Below, piece after piece: positions 33,046-41,435 of a stretch of 54,059 nucleotides of DNA. The stretch is from positions 1 to 54,059 of the IMG/VR virus record IMGVR_UViG_3300042292_001176. The stretch is one strand, 5' to 3'. A model generated the notes under the pieces. It did not search any database and was not told the origin of the DNA. It saw only the letters and a list, made by a program, of their open reading frames with translations. The number at the start of each line of letters is the position of its first letter. Position 1 is the stretch's first letter. Made by a program: the position numbers and the translations under genes. This DNA is from a virus.

Positions 33046-33536
33046 GCCGATTTGCAGGAGCATTCAAGGGCTTGGCGGATCTGGTGAAGCCGGTGGCCAA
33101 GGGCGCGAAGGCGGTCGGCATGGACTTCTCGAGTCCTTCCATGGCGCTGGGCGCAGGCGTCCCGCTTGGGTTGCTGGCGGCTGGTGGTGTCCGGGAAGGG
33201 GTCAAGGCCGTGAAGGAGGAGTTCACCGGGTTCGACAAGGACCTGAAGGCCGAGGCTCGGCGGATGCGGTACCAGGCTTCGCAGCAGATGAAGGCGCAGA
33301 GACTGCAGCGGGCGATGGCGGACAACATGGTGAGGCTGGCGGCCGCGAACCCCCAGCTGTACAATCAGCTGTTGGCGGGACGACCCTTGCCCAACGGGGC
33401 AGTCGTGATCGGCGGTGGACAGAGGAGTGATTTCCTGGAGAGCGTGGCGTACCAGATGGCCACGGGTGGGTTTGGAAACCCCCAGGGAACCCCCGATTCT
33501 CCCGACGTGATGCAGTCGCTCGTCAACTCCTACTGA
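33042..33536 (+). CDS. Small helical virion-module protein with N-terminal hydrophobic segment
   Basis: 164 residues from ATG 33042 (ATGA), preceded by GAGGTG. An amphipathic N-terminus (FAGAFKGLADLVKPVAKGAK), then MALGAGVPLGLLAAGGVREG as a weak hydrophobic helix, then a long helix (DKDLKAEARRMRYQASQQMK). Layout suggests an internal, perhaps membrane-interacting, minor virion protein. No known family. Confidence 0.7.
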   Translation: MSRFAGAFKGLADLVKPVAKGAKAVGMDFSSPSMALGAGVPLGLLAAGGVREGVKAVKEEFTGFDKDLKAEARRMRYQASQQMKAQRLQRAMADNMVRLAAANPQLYNQLLAGRPLPNGAVVIGGGQRSDFLESVAYQMATGGFGNPQGTPDSPDVMQSLVNSY

Positions 33537-33544
33537 GGTGAACC

Positions 33545-33982
33545 ATGGCCGGCCAGATCCCGCTCGATACCAAGTACTACCCGTCCGATTTCCACGTGAC
33601 CAACGTGACCGTCACTCCTGGCACGACCGAGCAGTTCATCCCGATCCTGTACTTCGACCGCCTCTCGGTGGTCGACTCGATCGTGGCGTACTTCGGTGAT
33701 GCGCCGAGTGCGGACGAGACTCTCCGGTTCTGCAAGGTGACTTCGGATGCGCTGCCGACCGACGCCGGCATTCCGGCTCAGACGAACATCACGGCGGCGA
33801 AGGCGTTGGCTGCAGCGGGCACGTTCCCGGCGCGTTGGATCTCGGGAACCACCTCGGGGTTCACGATCCAGACCGCGAACAACCTGATGGAGGCCGGGTC
33901 CACGCTGTGGCTCGTGGGCGCAAGCGCGCTGGCGGGCATCAACGGATTCCAGATCCAGGTGCGCTGGCGCAGCCAGGTCTGA
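33545..33982 (+). CDS. Small beta-rich protein, possible head decoration or fibre subunit
   Basis: 145 residues from ATG 33545 with GAGGTG. It is strand-rich with few charges (FHVTNVTVTPGTTEQFIPIL; GAGINGF-like turns) and an alternating pattern ending QIQVRWRSQV, typical of small jelly-roll or immunoglobulin-like decoration proteins. It is followed at once by a strong terminator, so it closes the main virion transcript. The role is inferred from fold impression and place only. Confidence 0.7.
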   Translation: MAGQIPLDTKYYPSDFHVTNVTVTPGTTEQFIPILYFDRLSVVDSIVAYFGDAPSADETLRFCKVTSDALPTDAGIPAQTNITAAKALAAAGTFPARWISGTTSGFTIQTANNLMEAGSTLWLVGASALAGINGFQIQVRWRSQV

Positions 33983-34007
33983 TCAACAAGCATCTTTTCC
34001 CCCTGCG

Positions 34008-34041
34008 AAGGGCCACCTGTCATGGGTGGCCCTTTGTCTTT
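34008..34041 (+). terminator. Strong rightward terminator
   Basis: Perfect 10-bp stem AAGGGCCACC (34008-34017) with GGTGGCCCTT (34025-34034), seven-base loop, followed by TGTCTTT. It separates 33545-33982 from the 1144-residue gene. Confidence 0.9.
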
Positions 34042-34058
34042 GGTGATACTCTGAGTAG

Positions 34059-37000
34059 ATGAGCCAGGTACCGATGAACCTACCGTTCGAGCAGCTGGCG
34101 AGTTACGACAAGCCGCAGCTCCTGTTGACGCAGGCGTTGGACAACGAGTTGACGGTGCGTGGTGCGCTGCAGACGCTGGTGGATGTGGATGGGTTGAGCC
34201 CGAACGAACGGGACCTGTTCACCACCAGGCTGAAGGAGCGGGTCGGAAGGAACTCGGTCACTGATGCGGCCATCGATGTGCTCACGAATCCGTTCGTGCT
34301 GCTGATGGCGGTGACCAGTCCGGTGGCTGGCCAGGCGCTGAGCCGGACGGGCCGAGCGATCTTTGACATGAGCGAGCGGTTCAGTCCGTTCGTCAAGGAG
34401 CAGGGTGGGTTGCTCGGGTCGCTTGGGTTCCTGGCGCCGATGCAGCTGTTCCGGGGCACGGCGCTGACGCCGGCGGTCCAAGCGTTCACGAAGGGCGTGG
34501 ACGAGATGGAGAAGGAGATGCTGGGCAGGGTGGGCCCGGCGCTTCAGAAGGTGCTGGAGAAGCACGGGCTTGAGTCGCTGAACCCGGAGAAGGTGCAGGG
34601 TGCGGCCCTGAAGAAGAAGGCGGAGGATCTGAACGACCTGCTGTGGGCATCGTTGAGCGGTGCGGACAAGAAGACGAAGCAGGAGATGTGGCGGATCAGG
34701 ACGTACGACAAGGCGGGCAATCCGTTCAAGGGCACGAAGAAGGAGCGGCTGGAGAACGGCGTGTTCCGGCTGGAGAAGGTGAAGACCAAGGAGCAGGGCG
34801 CACTGGTGTCGGCCGACATCGAGAAGATGCTGGCGCAGAACGGGCTCACGGATCTGCGGGATGCGTACCGGGGTGCCATGGATCAGCGGCGCATGAGGTT
34901 GTTCGGGAACGAGGCGGAGAGCGCAGCCAAGGGCGTGTTCGTGGCAGACGAGCAGAAGCTGCTGCGGATGTGGGACGGGCTGCGGATGGGGCTGAGCGGC
35001 AAGGGTGCGCTGAGTGGAACTGGTGCCGAGATGGCGGCCACGCTGATGGGCCCGGAGCTGGCGGCGCAGATCGCGTCCGGCCGGGTGCCGAAGGAGGATG
35101 TGCTCAAGGCACTTCGGCAGATGGTCGAGGGTCAGGATGCGAGCTCGTACTTGCCGAGGAACCTGATCGACATGAAGGGGACCAGCGATGTGGCGCGGCT
35201 GATGGAGCAGCGCAGGAGCCGGGCGCTGGTGGCTACGGGCTCGAGCCTGAACAGAATCAGCTCGGCCGGCCGCTTCGATCCCGACGACCTGAAGCGGGTG
35301 TTCGGCAAGTACGGCGCAACCGATGAAGGGCTCAAGGTCCTGAAGGGTGCGGAGCGGAAAGTGCAGACCCTGATTGCGAAGGGCGAGACGGCGCGGGTCT
35401 ACAAGATCAACGCGCAGGAGTCGCTGGCCCGGCACTTCCGGGACACGGGCGTGACGCACTCGATGTTCGTGCGGACCACCGACCAGATGCCGAGGCTGAG
35501 CCAGGCGGTCCAGGATTCGATGCGGCTGGCGAACCCCGAGAAGCTGAAGCAGCTCGACGAATCGTTCAAGCGGACCTCGCTGATGACGGGCGGCCAGTCG
35601 CTGGCCGAGCTGTTTCACCGGCAGCACTTCCTGCTGGAGGACGATGCCGCGAAGGAAGCGCTCGAAGTGATGTTGCGCGGAGCAGTGGGGGTGCAGAAGG
35701 TCGAGCATGTGGCCACGCACATGGCGCTGATCCGGGGCAAGCAGGGGTTGAGGGCGGTGCTGGATTCACCGGTTGGTGCGGCGATGAAGGGCGCCGGCAA
35801 GTGGGGCCAGGGCATGTACGACCGGCTCGACGAGATGGCGAACGCCAAGCTCACGTTCGGCGAGGCGAAGGGCATGAGCGGCCAGCTGGCGAAGTACTTC
35901 TATGTGACGCACCTCGGCCTGAACCTGAGCAGCGTGACGATGAACCTGATGCAGCCGCTCCTGTATGCGAGCGTGTACGGCGGGCTCGGCAACGTGATGA
36001 AGGCGTACGGCTCGGCGTTCAAGGAGATGGGCGAGTACATCACGGAGCGCGTCGGGAAGTACGGGGTGCGGGCGCTGAGCGAGGATGAGCAGCAGGGCCT
36101 GATCCGGAAGCACTTCAAGTTCTCCAACATGGAGGGCGAGAACCTGGTGCAGATCGGACGGGACACGTTCTCGACGCTCGACACGATCTCGTTCCAGAGT
36201 GACAAGCTGGGTAGGGTGGGAAGGCGAGAGAGCTACTTCTTCGATTACCCGATGAAGATGTTTGAGAAGGCCGAGTGGATGAACCGCAACGTGGCGGCCC
36301 ATGCGGTCGAGAACATCTACCGGGGTGCGAAGATCGATGTGAAGCCCGGGTCGGCCGGGTACTACCGGATGATCGGGGATGTGGACGAGATGGTGAGCGC
36401 AACGCAGTTCGGCGGCAACACGCTGAACACGCCGCTGGCGTTCCAGGGGGCAGGCCCGTTCGGTCGGTTGGCAAACAACCCGCTGTTCCGCCAGTTCCTC
36501 AGCTTCCCGCTGCGGTCGGTCACGACGCTGGCGTACGACAGCCCGAGGCTCGGTGGCCGCGGTGTCTTCAAGGGAATCGGGCAGGACTTCCTGCGGGGCA
36601 TGGGCATCAGTGCGGTCTTCTACGAGATGGGGAAGAACACCTTCGGCGTGGACCTGAGCCCCGGTTTGTTCGGGGCCAGCTTGACGCAGGCGGTCGGAGG
36701 CGACCGGTTCTTCCAGGACGGGAACGAGTACGTGCCGATCCCGCCGGTGGTGGACATCCCGATGAACCTGATCCGGGGTGCGCTGGATCCTGGGCAGCGG
36801 GACCTGATCCAGAACAACCTGCCGAGGTTGGTGCCGGGTGGGATTGCGGCGGCCCGGGTGATGGGCATGATGCCGAACCTGATGGAGGGTCCGCTGTTCG
36901 GGCTGCCGGGCTCCCTGCAGAAGACCTACGTGGACTTCAAGACGAAGACAGAGGATGGGCGGGTGCCGGTGTACAAGGCGGACGGAACCCTGATCGATTA

Positions 37001-37493
37001 CCAGGGCACGGGCCAGATCTTCGCGAAGGCGCTGGGTGTCGACTTCGGTACGTTCAAGCAGACGGCGGACTTCGATGCGTTCCTGCTGAAGAACCGGGAC
37101 CAGATCGTGGAGTACCGGCGGCGGGCGATTGCGGCGCTGCTGGCGAACGAGATCCCGAAGATGCAGGGGGTCAAGCAGGAGTTCAAGCGGCGGTTCGGGA
37201 TCGAGCTGACCATCAGCAAGGACCAGCTGGACGAGGCGATGAAGAACCGGCTGGTGCCCAGGACGGAGCGCATCCTTGAGCGGATCCCCCCGGAGCTCCG
37301 AGGTCAGTTCCAGCAGCTGGCGGCCAGCAGGGCACCGGAGCTGGGTGTGTCGGCGGAGGCCATCATGGGGGCGGACACGGCCCGCCAGAGGATGCAGTCT
37401 CGTCAGATCGGGACGCTGCCGCTGACGGCAGAGCAGCAGGCTGTGATGGCACAGGAGACGGGGAAACCGTTCGAGAGCTTCGGCTCGTTCTAG
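34059..37493 (+). CDS. Very large (1144 aa) internal/ejection virion protein candidate
   Basis: Start ATG 34059 has no strong ribosome-binding site; ATG 34074 with AGG ahead is an alternative. An early hydrophobic segment (NPFVLLMAVTSPVAGQAL about 77-94) and several helical zones are seen. The centre (KYFYVTHLGLNLSSVTMNLM; YFFDYPMKMFEKAEWMNRNV) and PLFRQFLSFPLRSVTTLAYD resemble the very large ejection proteins of some podoviruses. Later a short amphipathic zone (GMGISAVFYEMGKNTFGVDL) and a Gln-rich tail follow. It probably enters the host with the DNA. It lies behind a terminator and so needs read-through or its own promoter. It ends convergently, overlapping the leftward stop at CTAG. Confidence 0.78.
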   Translation: MSQVPMNLPFEQLASYDKPQLLLTQALDNELTVRGALQTLVDVDGLSPNERDLFTTRLKERVGRNSVTDAAIDVLTNPFVLLMAVTSPVAGQALSRTGRAIFDMSERFSPFVKEQGGLLGSLGFLAPMQLFRGTALTPAVQAFTKGVDEMEKEMLGRVGPALQKVLEKHGLESLNPEKVQGAALKKKAEDLNDLLWASLSGADKKTKQEMWRIRTYDKAGNPFKGTKKERLENGVFRLEKVKTKEQGALVSADIEKMLAQNGLTDLRDAYRGAMDQRRMRLFGNEAESAAKGVFVADEQKLLRMWDGLRMGLSGKGALSGTGAEMAATLMGPELAAQIASGRVPKEDVLKALRQMVEGQDASSYLPRNLIDMKGTSDVARLMEQRRSRALVATGSSLNRISSAGRFDPDDLKRVFGKYGATDEGLKVLKGAERKVQTLIAKGETARVYKINAQESLARHFRDTGVTHSMFVRTTDQMPRLSQAVQDSMRLANPEKLKQLDESFKRTSLMTGGQSLAELFHRQHFLLEDDAAKEALEVMLRGAVGVQKVEHVATHMALIRGKQGLRAVLDSPVGAAMKGAGKWGQGMYDRLDEMANAKLTFGEAKGMSGQLAKYFYVTHLGLNLSSVTMNLMQPLLYASVYGGLGNVMKAYGSAFKEMGEYITERVGKYGVRALSEDEQQGLIRKHFKFSNMEGENLVQIGRDTFSTLDTISFQSDKLGRVGRRESYFFDYPMKMFEKAEWMNRNVAAHAVENIYRGAKIDVKPGSAGYYRMIGDVDEMVSATQFGGNTLNTPLAFQGAGPFGRLANNPLFRQFLSFPLRSVTTLAYDSPRLGGRGVFKGIGQDFLRGMGISAVFYEMGKNTFGVDLSPGLFGASLTQAVGGDRFFQDGNEYVPIPPVVDIPMNLIRGALDPGQRDLIQNNLPRLVPGGIAAARVMGMMPNLMEGPLFGLPGSLQKTYVDFKTKTEDGRVPVYKADGTLIDYQGTGQIFAKALGVDFGTFKQTADFDAFLLKNRDQIVEYRRRAIAALLANEIPKMQGVKQEFKRRFGIELTISKDQLDEAMKNRLVPRTERILERIPPELRGQFQQLAASRAPELGVSAEAIMGADTARQRMQSRQIGTLPLTAEQQAVMAQETGKPFESFGSF

Positions 37494-38029
37494 ATGGCGG
37501 CCCAGAACTGAAGGCAGCCCTGCTGGCGGTACCACCGGACGGCGCCCAGGCAGAAGCGAGGGAGCAGGCGCACCAGGATCCTGGACTCGGGCTCACGATC
37601 CAGGACCCTGGCGGCCATGCCCTTCAGGGTGGCCCTGGTGATATCGACGTTGATCATGTAGGCCTTCCCCGCAGAGGAGAAGGTCATGTGCCCCTTGCAG
37701 AGGGCCCCATCCACGCGAGTGTGGGGCGGCTCATTGGCAAACGGATCGTCGGGGATGGATCCGTCCGGCAGGGCCAACGTCGTAACCAGCCAGTGGCGTC
37801 CACCTGGGTATGTCAGCAGGTGGGGTGTTCCCAGTAACGGGAGGGTGAAACACCCAGGGTGGGTGGTGGGGGGAACGGGTGCTGTCACCCCCATCTCCTT
37901 GAACCCCGAGTGTCTCACCCTCAGCGGCACTGGAAGACTCCAGAGGCGGGGTGTCGACACCTGATCCGTCAATCGGGCGTTGGTTGTGTGTTCCTCGTAG
38001 TTGGCCGGGGGCTCGTGCAAACGATCCAT
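37490..38029 (-). CDS. Hypothetical protein at the convergence point
   Basis: Up to 179 residues from ATG 38029. GTG 37888, with AAGGAG at ideal spacing, gives 133 residues and may be the real start. The conserved-looking core is GRHWLVTTLALPDGSIPDD, KGHMTFSSAGKAYMINVDIT and RILVRLLPRFCLGAVRWYRQ, a beta-rich then basic amphipathic C-terminus. It is the last leftward gene; its stop shares the CTAG with the rightward stop at 37493. No family recognised. A lysis role cannot be excluded, as no endolysin has been found elsewhere. Confidence 0.6.
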   Translation of the reverse strand: MDRLHEPPANYEEHTTNARLTDQVSTPRLWSLPVPLRVRHSGFKEMGVTAPVPPTTHPGCFTLPLLGTPHLLTYPGGRHWLVTTLALPDGSIPDDPFANEPPHTRVDGALCKGHMTFSSAGKAYMINVDITRATLKGMAARVLDREPESRILVRLLPRFCLGAVRWYRQQGCLQFWAAI

Positions 38030-38117
38030 CGCTGCGCTTTCAAGTGGAGACAGTCACACTTGCCCGGTAAGGGAGGCGCGGATGCACCCCCGGCCACTAC
38101 GTGAGGAGGACTGTGTG

Positions 38118-38149
38118 GAGGGGGTGGAGCTTGTAGGCCCCACCCCCTC
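38118..38149 (-). terminator. Long GC hairpin after the ssDNA-binding candidate
   Basis: GAGGGGGTGG (38118-38127) pairs perfectly with CCACCCCCTC (38140-38149), 12-base loop, no clear T-run. A plus decamer copy begins three bases further (38153). Confidence 0.55.
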
Positions 38150-38152
38150 GAT

Positions 38153-38162
38153 CAGTGGGGGT
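38153..38162 (+). repeat. Intergenic decamer copy next to hairpin
   Basis: CAGTGGGGGT with T before and G after, between the hairpin 38118-38149 and the stop of the leftward gene at 38168. This copy is not coding, so codon use cannot explain it. Confidence 0.9.
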
Positions 38163-38167
38163 GCGTG

Positions 38168-38731
38168 TTAGGCGGACAGGAGCTTCTGCAGGAACTCGGT
38201 CTTGTAGACCTTGGTCGCGGCGTTGCCCTTGCCCTTGCGGTACTGGCACCGGACGGTGCACACCACCTGCTTGTCCGAGCCGAGGAGGTTGGAGACCTTC
38301 TCGATCGCGTCGGCCACGTCGAGACCATCAGCCGTTCCCACCTTGGTTCCAAGGACGGTGCTGAGATGGCCGCAGAAGCGGTTGCGCTCGATCTGCAGGC
38401 CGGTGCGACGGCCCTCTGCGGTGACGGCGCCGGCGTTGTCCGGGAAGGTGAACGGTGCGCCGCCCCAGACGAGCGGGTTGTCCGGGTTGACCTGGTCGTT
38501 CAGGAGCTGGTAGCGGAAGCGGAACTCGGTGGCCGAGAGCTCGACCTGCTGACCCTGATCGGTGGTGAACCGGTAGGTGGCCTTCTCGTTGATCTCGAGA
38601 CCGAGCACGTAGCAGTCGTGCTCACCCTCGGTGGGCCACTCGCCGAGACCGCCGACGCCGGTGTCCGGATTGGCGTCACCGAAGGCCTGCTTCTGGGCTG
38701 CGAACATTGCGCTGATCTTGCTGTTTGCCAT
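38168..38731 (-). CDS. Probable ssDNA-binding / DUF669-like protein
   Basis: 187 residues. The N-terminus (MANSKISAMFAAQKQAFGDA) is followed by a strand-rich fold (EHDCYVLGLEINEKATYRFT; EFRFRYQLLNDQVNP) resembling DUF669-type proteins, which commonly pair with Sak4-like ATPases and act as single-strand-binding proteins. The C-terminus is basic (YRKGKGNAATKVYKTEFLQK) rather than the acidic tip of bacterial SSB. Ribosome-binding site AGGAG. It lies directly after the Sak4-like gene in the leftward arm. Function by context. Confidence 0.68.
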   Translation of the reverse strand: MANSKISAMFAAQKQAFGDANPDTGVGGLGEWPTEGEHDCYVLGLEINEKATYRFTTDQGQQVELSATEFRFRYQLLNDQVNPDNPLVWGGAPFTFPDNAGAVTAEGRRTGLQIERNRFCGHLSTVLGTKVGTADGLDVADAIEKVSNLLGSDKQVVCTVRCQYRKGKGNAATKVYKTEFLQKLLSA

Positions 38732-38763
38732 GACTCTGACACTCCTGAAAGGGTTGACTGGGG

Positions 38764-39660
38764 TTACGCCCCAGCATTGGTGTTGTACTTGCGAACGAAC
38801 TCGGCCCAGCCGTACGACTCGGGCAACTCGAACTCTGCCTCCATCTTGACCCGGTGCTTCGTGATCCCCGAGAGGGTCTCGGAGTCGACGGAGAACAGGT
38901 GGCGCTTGCGCTTCTCGGTCACCACCTTGGGCTTGAGCTGAACGGTCTTGCCGTCCTTGACGATGGCGGGCTGCTGGATCTCACGCTGCTCGGTGACCCA
39001 CTCCGAGGACACGGCAGCGACCAACTCGAACAGCGGGTAGAGCCGCTTGTAGAAGCCGTCGGTGATCGTGAGCTCGGGCTTGAAGACGTACCGGTCGTCG
39101 CCCAGGGGGATCTTGGCGTTGACCACGTGACACACAATGTACACGCCGTAACCGTACCGGCGCAAGGTGAGGCACGAATCGATCACCATGTCGTAGAGCT
39201 GGTCCCACGAGCGGCGGCCGTCCATCTCGCGCCAGTCCTTCTTGTCGTTGGACCGGGTGATCCAGTCCTTGAGGACGGGGATCCACGTGCCGAGCGAGTC
39301 GAAGAACACGGTGGCCGGCCGGGGCTGGTTGTTCTTGGCGAGGTTGCAGAGCAGGTCGATCTTCGTCTGGATGGCTTCCCACGTGAGGACGAGGGGCTCT
39401 CCATTCACGTCGATCGGCTGACCCTGCGGGTTGATGCCCGGCCACACGCATGCCTGGGGATCCCCGAGCGTGGACGTGCAGTCCATGTTGCACACCCATG
39501 CGTCCGGGTGGCTCTGGATGAACTGCGACTTGCCCTCGCCGGGCAGCCCACAGATCAGGCCGAAGAGCTTCTCCGGCGGATGGACCATCTTGATGCCTTG
39601 GAATCCAAGGCCCGAGTACCGCTGCTGCGGTAGCTTTCCTGCTGCTGTCGTGACTGACAT
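38764..39660 (-). CDS. Sak4-like RecA/Rad51-family ATPase
   Basis: 298 residues. Walker A GLPGEGKS (38-45) and Walker B TVFFDSLG (117-124). Other core strands include GYGVYIVCHVV. The short single-domain RecA core without the RecA C-terminal domain matches phage Sak4-type recombinases that stimulate annealing with an SSB partner, here the next gene. GAGGAG precedes the ATG, four bases after the preceding stop. It would serve recombination-dependent replication or repair together with the RecB-like nuclease upstream. Confidence 0.82.
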   Translation of the reverse strand: MSVTTAAGKLPQQRYSGLGFQGIKMVHPPEKLFGLICGLPGEGKSQFIQSHPDAWVCNMDCTSTLGDPQACVWPGINPQGQPIDVNGEPLVLTWEAIQTKIDLLCNLAKNNQPRPATVFFDSLGTWIPVLKDWITRSNDKKDWREMDGRRSWDQLYDMVIDSCLTLRRYGYGVYIVCHVVNAKIPLGDDRYVFKPELTITDGFYKRLYPLFELVAAVSSEWVTEQREIQQPAIVKDGKTVQLKPKVVTEKRKRHLFSVDSETLSGITKHRVKMEAEFELPESYGWAEFVRKYNTNAGA

Positions 39661-39663
39661 GGC

Positions 39664-40011
39664 TTACTCCTCGAAGCCCGGCATGCGTACGTTGCTAAAG
39701 ACAGACGTAGGTGCCGGGAAGTTGAATGACTGCTGGCGGTGCACGGTCTCGAACGTGTCGTACTCGCTGCGCTGCGCGGGCACAGGCGCGGGCGCGGGCG
39801 GGCGCTTCATGTTCGGCCGGTCGATCTGCACGGTGCGGGTCACCCGGTAGCCGATGGCCTTGAGCCACTCGGTGATGCGGGACTTCGACACCTTGCACTC
39901 GAACACCTTGTTGAACTTGGCGGTGAGATCCCCGATGGACTCGACGCCGTCCTCCAGGACCAAGTCGATCTTCGGCTTGATCACGAGGCGGACGTACTCG
40001 TCCTCGAACAT
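39664..40011 (-). CDS. Hypothetical HTH-like protein between nuclease and Sak4-like ATPase
   Basis: 115 residues from ATG 40011, overlapping the preceding stop (TGATG). Residues 26-60 (IGDLTAKFNKVFECKVSKSR, ITEWLKAIGYRVTRTVQ) read as a helix-turn-helix with a wing. A Pro-rich linker (PPAPAPVPAQ) leads to a C-terminal tail. Likely DNA-binding; it could help load recombination proteins or act as a regulator. No family named. Confidence 0.7.
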   Translation of the reverse strand: MFEDEYVRLVIKPKIDLVLEDGVESIGDLTAKFNKVFECKVSKSRITEWLKAIGYRVTRTVQIDRPNMKRPPAPAPVPAQRSEYDTFETVHRQQSFNFPAPTSVFSNVRMPGFEE

Positions 40012-41435
40012 CACGTGAGGTGTTCGGGTTCGAGGCTCTCGATCATCCCGTCGAACTCGTGCGGTTCCGGTTCGCTTGGCAGTTCGCCCGCGTCCCGATG
40101 GGCGACGAGGAACTGCTGCGTCTGGACCAGCGCCGGCCAGTCCTTCGGCTCGGTCAGGTAGAACGGGCTGTAGTTCGCCAGCTTCGACCCCATCCGGATT
40201 GCGTCGATGTTCTTCAGGAAGTTGCATGGGTTCGCCTCTTGGGTTGCCAGGTTGTAGATCATGGCAACACGGGAAAGGTAGTCGATGCGCCAATCCTTGT
40301 CAAGCATCACCGACGAATGAGTGTACGAAATATTGATCGGGGGGTCGTTCACGAAATCCGGAGCCTTGTCAAGGTATTCAAGTTCACCCCGGTACCAGCG
40401 CATGCACCTGGCCATGTAGTTCGTGAGCGACGGTTCGCCCTGGTAGATCTTCTCAGGCTTCTTGCCGGTGACCTGGTGCAGCACGTTGAGGCACTCTTCC
40501 ATCGTGCCGCAGCACGGCTCCGGGCTGGGCTGGTTCTTGGTCCACTTGATCACGTACTCGCCGAACTCCTGCAGGTGGACGGGGGACCGCATGATGCGGC
40601 CGGAGACGCCGGTGCGCTTGCCGTCGGACTCCCAGTGGAAGTCGCGGTCGGACTGCCCGAACTGGATCGACGGCTTGAGAATGGCCATGTGCATCATGCC
40701 GCCGAGCTGCACGTCCTGTGCCAGGTTGTACTGCTTGTGAAGCAGACCCCGGGCAAAGAACCACTCGAGGGCGTGGAGGTAATGCATGGTCTGGAACTCC
40801 TCCTTCACCGTCGACAACCGGATCAGTGGGGGTGACGCGGTCGTCTTCGCGTCCACGATCCAGAGCTTGTTGGTCTTGCGGTTGAGCAGGAGCAGGTCGA
40901 ACTGCGCGACCTGGCGGGTCTTCGGGAACCGCTCGTCGATCCACGTGAGCCGGACCTCGGCGCCGAGCTTGACGAAGTTGTCGGAGAGGGTGTCGAGCGC
41001 GCTCTGGTTGTTGATGCAGGGCAGGTTCTCGAAGGCGTTGTACCAGGCGGAGGCGTAGGCCTGGTCGATCTGCTCGTTCTGGATCGCGTCGGCCCGGTGG
41101 GATTCGGCGATCCGCAGCTCCTTGCAGATGTTGTTGATCTCGGCAAGGCGGGCAGAGCACTGGCGCTTGAAGATCTGCCAGCGATCATCGCGGTCGTAGA
41201 GGGCGAACAGGGTGTGGAAGTAGGAGCCCCGCGACAGGGCCTCGGAGTAGGAGAGCGCGGGGATCAGGCCGAGCCGGCGGCGGATGTAGTAGCCGAAGGG
41301 ATCGGAGAGGGCGGAGCTGTAGTCGGATGAGCGGATGGAGGGAATCCGGGGCACGAGGCCTTCGGACTCGAGGTACTGCCGGGCGCTTCTGGCACGGTCA
41401 GTCGGGAGGGGGAGCGGTGTCGTTTCGGGTGGCAT
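40011..41435 (-). CDS. PD-(D/E)XK nuclease, RecB/Cas4-like
   Basis: 474 residues. RGSYFHTLF (69-77) matches the G..H motif of RecB-type nucleases; FDLLLLNRKTNKLWIVDAKT (179-198) contains catalytic Asp180 and Asp195-Ala-Lys197; a later helix carries QTMHYLHALEWF. Two CC/Cys sites (PCCGTMEEC about 308-316) may be structural. Likely a DNA exonuclease providing 3' ends for the Sak4-like ATPase. ATG 41435 overlaps the sigma-like gene by 38 bases. A decamer copy (40824) lies near the catalytic core, just after the DAKTT codons, encoding S-P-P-L-I. Confidence 0.8.
   Translation of the reverse strand: MPPETTPLPLPTDRARSARQYLESEGLVPRIPSIRSSDYSSALSDPFGYYIRRRLGLIPALSYSEALSRGSYFHTLFALYDRDDRWQIFKRQCSARLAEINNICKELRIAESHRADAIQNEQIDQAYASAWYNAFENLPCINNQSALDTLSDNFVKLGAEVRLTWIDERFPKTRQVAQFDLLLLNRKTNKLWIVDAKTTASPPLIRLSTVKEEFQTMHYLHALEWFFARGLLHKQYNLAQDVQLGGMMHMAILKPSIQFGQSDRDFHWESDGKRTGVSGRIMRSPVHLQEFGEYVIKWTKNQPSPEPCCGTMEECLNVLHQVTGKKPEKIYQGEPSLTNYMARCMRWYRGELEYLDKAPDFVNDPPINISYTHSSVMLDKDWRIDYLSRVAMIYNLATQEANPCNFLKNIDAIRMGSKLANYSPFYLTEPKDWPALVQTQQFLVAHRDAGELPSEPEPHEFDGMIESLEPEHLT

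Noticed and set aside
38165-38941. Plus-strand frame opposite the ssDNA-binding candidate
   Set aside because: Opposite a well-supported leftward gene and without start signals.
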